The notes beneath the pieces were generated by a model. It saw only the letters and a program-made list of their open reading frames with translations. It searched no databases and was not told where the DNA came from. This document shows positions 60,259 through 64,000 of a stretch of 64,000 nt of DNA, piece by piece. The first letter of the stretch is position 1, and each line of letters starts with the position of its first letter. This DNA comes from an uncultured Burkholderiales bacterium (GTDB lineage Bacteria; Pseudomonadota; Gammaproteobacteria; Burkholderiales; Burkholderiaceae_C). The stretch covers positions 1 to 64,000 of the forward strand of contig CALBSC010000070.1 of assembly GCA_937927685.1 (NCBI GenBank), read 5' to 3'. The position numbers and the translations under genes are program-made.

Positions 60259-61044
60259 TTAAAACCGCAGGCCCAAGCTGAGTCTCACCTGGTCGGCGTC
60301 GGAATAGTTGACGTGTTGATCCCGGACCCAGTGGATGAACCAGGGATGGTGGTCATAGGTCACCGACCAGCCATGGCCCTGCACGGCAGGCGCACCGGCC
60401 TCGGGGCGACCGCTCTTGTAGGAAACGTCCAGACTCAGGCGATCGCGCGCTCCCAGGGGCCAACGCACCACCGCGTGGGTGTTGCGCTGCTCGGTGTCCA
60501 GGCGGTTGTCCTGCACCCGAAAGACCGTGAGGGTGGCGCTGCCTGGGAGCTGCCCACCCAGGCCCCAGGTCCAGGCGTCGTTGGGGTCGAAGTTCAGGTT
60601 GTAGTAGGTCTGGGCATTGGTCTGGCCATAACCCAGTACCCCAAAGAAGGCATCCGGCCCCAGTTGTGTGCTCAGTGAGCCCCCGGCGAAGCCATGGGTG
60701 GCTGCTTGCAGCGACAAGGTCCATTGACCCCAGACCCAGGGGCGGGTGTGTTCATAGCCCAGCCGCGTTTGTTCAAACGCTGACCCACGCTGGTAGTGGC
60801 CGACCCACCAGGTGTGTCCGGGCATGTTGGCGCGCAGGTTCAGGTCCGTGCCGGGCGTTTCGCCGCTTGTCATGTAGCGCGAGGGCGTGAACTTGAATGC
60901 CCATCCCGCCTCGGGTTCCTCAGCCTGCACCCCGGCCGAGGCAGCCAGACACACGCACCAGGCCAGCCAGGGCCATCGAAGGGCGGCGACGTCTCGCATC
61001 GCGGGGCGCGCGGAGGGCTTCGGCTCAGGGGGTGAGGCAGGCAT
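60259..61044 (-). CDS. Probable outer-membrane beta-barrel protein
   Basis: A 261-residue exported protein. A leader lies at about residues 16-41 (RWPWLAWCVCLAASAGVQAE). The mature part has alternating polar/aromatic strands (WWVGHYQRGSAFEQTRLGYEHTR, YYNLNFDPNDAWTWGLGGQL, HAVVRWPLGARDRLSLDVSY) and ends in Phe (VRLSLGLRF), as outer-membrane barrels do. No family is recognised. The first ATG overlaps the stop of the upstream peptidase gene, so translation is coupled; MRDVAALRW at 60999 is an alternative start. Confidence 0.72.
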   Translation of the reverse strand: MPASPPEPKPSARPAMRDVAALRWPWLAWCVCLAASAGVQAEEPEAGWAFKFTPSRYMTSGETPGTDLNLRANMPGHTWWVGHYQRGSAFEQTRLGYEHTRPWVWGQWTLSLQAATHGFAGGSLSTQLGPDAFFGVLGYGQTNAQTYYNLNFDPNDAWTWGLGGQLPGSATLTVFRVQDNRLDTEQRNTHAVVRWPLGARDRLSLDVSYKSGRPEAGAPAVQGHGWSVTYDHHPWFIHWVRDQHVNYSDADQVRLSLGLRF

Positions 61045-62921
61045 CAGGGGGGGGAGAACGCCGTACGCAATATCGGATAGAGGTTGTAGCCGGGATCATA
61101 CGGCGGCAACTTGTCCATCCAGAAATCCAGCCGTGCGCGCGGGTCTGCGGCAAAGACCTCATCGCGCAGCAGTTTCTCTTCAAAGGCTTGCCGCCATTGG
61201 GGCAATTGGTTGAACACGCCGTCACCAAACAGCGTGCGGATGGACGGGTGTTGCTCCACCATCCAGCGGGCCAACTCCAGCTCGCGATGACCCGCCATCA
61301 GGTCACTGAGTTCGTACGCGGTGTTGAAGAGGCCCCACGTGGACAGCGAGTCCGGCGCCGAAGGCTCGAGCAAATGGGCGGCCAGCCAGGCATGCGGCTG
61401 ATTCATCGGAATGAAGAGCGAGCCGGGCGGCAAGGAGGCCGTGTCCGAGGCCCAGCGGCCGTTCAGCTGGGTGCGTGTGCGCCCTTGAAAAGGGCGGGGC
61501 TCAAAGATCACATCGTCCTCCTGTACCCGCATCGATTCCACGCGGATATGCTGCAGGGGGCGTGAGATGACCTGGTGGCGCACACCATGCTGCCGCAGGT
61601 AGGGCCGCACCACGGCGGCCCATCCGGCCGGAACCAGATAGCCGCCTTCAGGCAAGGTCTGCACGGACTGGGGAATGGGTCGGATGTGATTGAACAGGGG
61701 GACTGTCCAGGTCTCTGGCTGCTGCACGTCGTAACGAATCCCCCGACCTGCACTCACCGGTGCCTGTTCGTACACCTCGTAGCGGTAGCCTTGCAATTCC
61801 ATGCTGCCGTTGGACTGGCTGGGCCCGATCTCGGCGGTGTTGTACCAGTTCAGCGGCAGCGTGGCGCCGCGCAGTCGCAGGGCCTTGACGTCAGCCTCGG
61901 CCAGGGTGCGCATCAGGGTGTCGCGGTGCTCTGCCACCGTCTCCAGACTGGCCAGGACAGTGGCCATGCTGGTACGTACTCGGGTGGCGTAGTCGTCCCA
62001 GGCGTGGTCTTCCACCAGAAAGCCAATGCGATTGCGGACCGTGGCGTACACATGCGAAAACCGCGGTGTGTCCACTTCCTGCGTCATGCCCAGGCTCGGG
62101 TCTTCGGGGTCATTCAACACCGGGTAGAAATCGAGCGGGGCATGGCCGCGACGGGTCAGCCGCGCGATCACGTTTTGCAGCACAAAGTCCGAGACGGTTT
62201 GCACATCACCGTTCGGACTGAACAGGGGCGCGTGCGAGATGGCGACATTGTGGCGGTAGCGGATGCCATCGGTGACGTGCAGGTCCAGCGTGACATCCGG
62301 ATCCCAGCGTTGCACCAGTCGCAGCATGGCCTGCATTTCGGGGGTTTGTGCCAGCATCCAGTCGCGGTTGAGGTTGATGCGCTGGACGGTCAGGCGATCT
62401 CCCTGCTCGAGAGGTCCGTTCTGGTTCGGGCGCAGATGCCGCCCGCGATGTTCATGGCCGTCGACATTGAACACGGGCACCAGCACCACCGTGAGGTGCT
62501 GCAGCGGATTGTTCGGTTTGTCTGAGGCGAGCAGTTGTCGAAGCAGGATGAGGCTGGCATCCTTGCCATCAATCTCGCCGGCATGGGTGCCCCCGATCAG
62601 CAACACCACCGGGTGCTGTTTGCGGGGCCGAGGCACCAACCCGGCGCCCTTGCTGATGACCAGCGCCCGGATGGCTCGACCCTCGGCCGTGCGACCCACC
62701 GTCTCGCACCGGACCCACTGGGGGTGTCGACGAGGCCAGTCGCGGCAACGCTGTTCCACCTCGTCATAGCGACCGGTTTCACGGAACTGGGTGGTTTCAG
62801 CCACCAGGGCCGGGTCGGATGCCGGCACACCTGCCACCGCCACCGGGGACAGCGGCAGTGTCAGGAACAGGGGCAGCAACAGGGGGAGGAGGGTGGCAGG
62901 GCGGCAGACAGGCATACACAT
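61044..62921 (-). CDS. M14-family zinc carboxypeptidase
   Basis: A 625-residue exported metallopeptidase. A signal peptide is present (MPVCRPATLLPLLLPLFLTLPLSPVAVAG). The zinc ligands are in IGGTHAGEIDGKDAS (His and Glu of HxxE) and TLDLHVTDG (His); the catalytic glutamate is in IGFLVEDHAWDD. VFNVDGHEHRGRHLRPNQNG is the substrate-side arginine loop. About 300 extra C-terminal residues follow the catalytic domain. Starts at 62957 and 62915 are also in frame. Function in peptide or cell-wall turnover is plausible. Confidence 0.87.
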   Translation of the reverse strand: MCMPVCRPATLLPLLLPLFLTLPLSPVAVAGVPASDPALVAETTQFRETGRYDEVEQRCRDWPRRHPQWVRCETVGRTAEGRAIRALVISKGAGLVPRPRKQHPVVLLIGGTHAGEIDGKDASLILLRQLLASDKPNNPLQHLTVVLVPVFNVDGHEHRGRHLRPNQNGPLEQGDRLTVQRINLNRDWMLAQTPEMQAMLRLVQRWDPDVTLDLHVTDGIRYRHNVAISHAPLFSPNGDVQTVSDFVLQNVIARLTRRGHAPLDFYPVLNDPEDPSLGMTQEVDTPRFSHVYATVRNRIGFLVEDHAWDDYATRVRTSMATVLASLETVAEHRDTLMRTLAEADVKALRLRGATLPLNWYNTAEIGPSQSNGSMELQGYRYEVYEQAPVSAGRGIRYDVQQPETWTVPLFNHIRPIPQSVQTLPEGGYLVPAGWAAVVRPYLRQHGVRHQVISRPLQHIRVESMRVQEDDVIFEPRPFQGRTRTQLNGRWASDTASLPPGSLFIPMNQPHAWLAAHLLEPSAPDSLSTWGLFNTAYELSDLMAGHRELELARWMVEQHPSIRTLFGDGVFNQLPQWRQAFEEKLLRDEVFAADPRARLDFWMDKLPPYDPGYNLYPILRTAFSPP

Positions 62922-63083
62922 TCGCGTGAATCGACGCAGATTCTCATCATCAACCAAACACCCTGGACCCCGTCGGGGATTGGGCGGGTTTTACATAACT
63001 TTGAAGAGAGACCGTTTCAGGCGAGCGGAGCGCCCCGCACAGGGTAGCACGCACGGACCACAGGCCGTGCGTGCTGACCGGAC

Positions 63084-64000
63084 TTATTCCGGTTTGATGT
63101 TGGCGTCCTTGATGACCTTGCTCCACTTGAGGGAGTCGGCCCGGATCTTGTCGAGGGTTTGCTCGGCACTCAGAATTTCGGCATCGCAACCGGTCGCATT
63201 GAGCTGCTCCATCACGGCCTTGTCTTCCCCCACTTTGGTCAGGGCACGCGTCAAGCGGGTGACGACCTCGGCGGGCAGGCCGGCCGGCCCGATCAAGCCA
63301 TACCAGGCCACGGATTCAAAGCCCTTGTAGCCCAGTTCTTCGAAGGTGGGGACCTCCGGGAAAGCATTGGAGCGCTTGAGCGAGGTCACCGCCAGGGGGC
63401 GCACCTTGCCTGCCTTGGCGGCGGACACCACCGGTCCCAGAGACGAGAACAGCATGGGCACCTGACCCCCCATGAGGTCGGCCATGGCCGGGCCACCGCC
63501 CTTGTAGGGGACGTGCAGCAACACGGCGCCCGTCATGCTTTTGAAGTACTCGCCCGACAGGTGGTGCGGGCCGGCCACCCCGGACGTGCCGTAACTCCAT
63601 TTGTCGGGCTCTCGTTTGGAGGCTGTCACCACCTCACTCACCGACTTGAAGGGGGTGCCCGGGTGCACCACCAGCATGCTGCCGCTGCCACACACGTGGC
63701 CCAACACACTGAAGGATTTGTTGACGTCATACGTCACCTTGCCCATGTGGGGCGCCACGGTGAGCGGACCGCTGTCAAAGAAGTACAGGGTGTAGCCGTC
63801 GGCGGGTGCCTTGGCAATCAGGTCCATGGCGACACCGCCGGCGTTGCCGGGCTTGTAGTCGATGATGATGGGTTGGCCCAGCAGGGGCTCCAGGGCTTTG
63901 GCCAGGGGGCGGGCACCGGCATCGGCGGACCCCCCGGGGGCGTAGCCCACCAGAATGCGAATGGGTTTGTTGGGGTAAGCCTGGGCCTGGGCAACGCCGG
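63084..64000 (-). CDS. Bug/TctC-family solute-binding protein, N-terminus outside window
   Basis: The frame runs off the right edge, so the start is missing. Translation from the edge gives the end of a signal peptide (VAQAQAYPNKPIRILVGYAPGG), then IIIDYKPGNAGGVAMD, APADGYTLYFF, HVPYKGGGPAMADLMGG and the end KWSKVIKDANIKPE. These are Bug-family blocks. Only the leader start appears to be lacking. An internal ATG at 63950 should not be taken as the start. Confidence 0.9.
   Translation of the reverse strand, partial: GVAQAQAYPNKPIRILVGYAPGGSADAGARPLAKALEPLLGQPIIIDYKPGNAGGVAMDLIAKAPADGYTLYFFDSGPLTVAPHMGKVTYDVNKSFSVLGHVCGSGSMLVVHPGTPFKSVSEVVTASKREPDKWSYGTSGVAGPHHLSGEYFKSMTGAVLLHVPYKGGGPAMADLMGGQVPMLFSSLGPVVSAAKAGKVRPLAVTSLKRSNAFPEVPTFEELGYKGFESVAWYGLIGPAGLPAEVVTRLTRALTKVGEDKAVMEQLNATGCDAEILSAEQTLDKIRADSLKWSKVIKDANIKPE

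Overview
The window looks like chromosomal DNA of a high-GC betaproteobacterium, most likely order Burkholderiales and near Comamonadaceae. The basis is eight Bug/TctC-type periplasmic binding proteins, a thiosulfate-oxidation (sox) locus in the order soxCDYZAX-B, and tRNA-Cys, Pgi, Eda and DUF883 proteins of betaproteobacterial type. The species assignment is inference from gene content. No insertion sequence, prophage, CRISPR array or plasmid function was seen.

Region 1 (1-21.1 kb) starts with the 3' end of a tRNA-Cys and a terminator. It then holds a dense accessory catabolic region: five Bug binding proteins, two ketopantoate-reductase-like enzymes, a NIPSNAP protein, a complete ribose-type ABC importer with two different permeases, a GMC oxidoreductase, an SDR dehydrogenase, an alpha/beta hydrolase and three related cupin proteins. 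It also holds a serine-hydrolase gene broken by a frameshift and an in-frame stop. No transcription regulator lies in this region, but several operator-like palindromes do. The substrate is not identifiable from sequence.

Region 2 (21.1-28.6 kb) has two more Bug proteins, glycerol kinase, TonB-ExbB-ExbD without a receptor, a quinone-oxidoreductase-like protein, an NTF2-like protein and a small monooxygenase-fold protein.

Region 3 (28.7-41.2 kb) reads as a stress and low-oxygen block. It holds two universal stress proteins, a DUF883/YqjE-type membrane pair, a SAM methyltransferase, an FNR-type regulator with the full cysteine set for a [4Fe-4S] cluster, a BON-domain protein, a second Crp/Fnr regulator, a cytochrome c, a phasin-like protein, a cyclopropane-fatty-acid synthase and two LuxR-family regulators with degenerate receivers. 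It ends with Pgi and KDPG aldolase, a transglutaminase-like protein and a tautomerase. Two near-consensus FNR boxes sit upstream of the second Crp gene and the second uspA, which suggests a local FNR regulon.

Region 4 (41.4-57.6 kb) is the sulfur-oxidation locus: DsrE-like protein, cytochrome c and flavocytochrome-type sulfide dehydrogenase, thioredoxin-like protein, small cytochrome, soxC, soxD, soxY, soxZ, soxA, soxX, terminator, soxB and a SoxH-like hydrolase. A BisC-like molybdoenzyme, a PhzF-like protein and a MATE exporter follow with overlapping stop and start codons. The periplasmic SoxXA, SoxYZ, SoxB and SoxCD proteins together would oxidise thiosulfate to sulfate. An HpaI-type aldolase closes the region.

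Region 5 (57.6-64 kb) carries DUF3297, a lipoprotein, Hsp20, a glycine-zipper protein, an outer-membrane-barrel-like protein coupled to an M14 peptidase, and an eighth Bug gene cut by the window edge.
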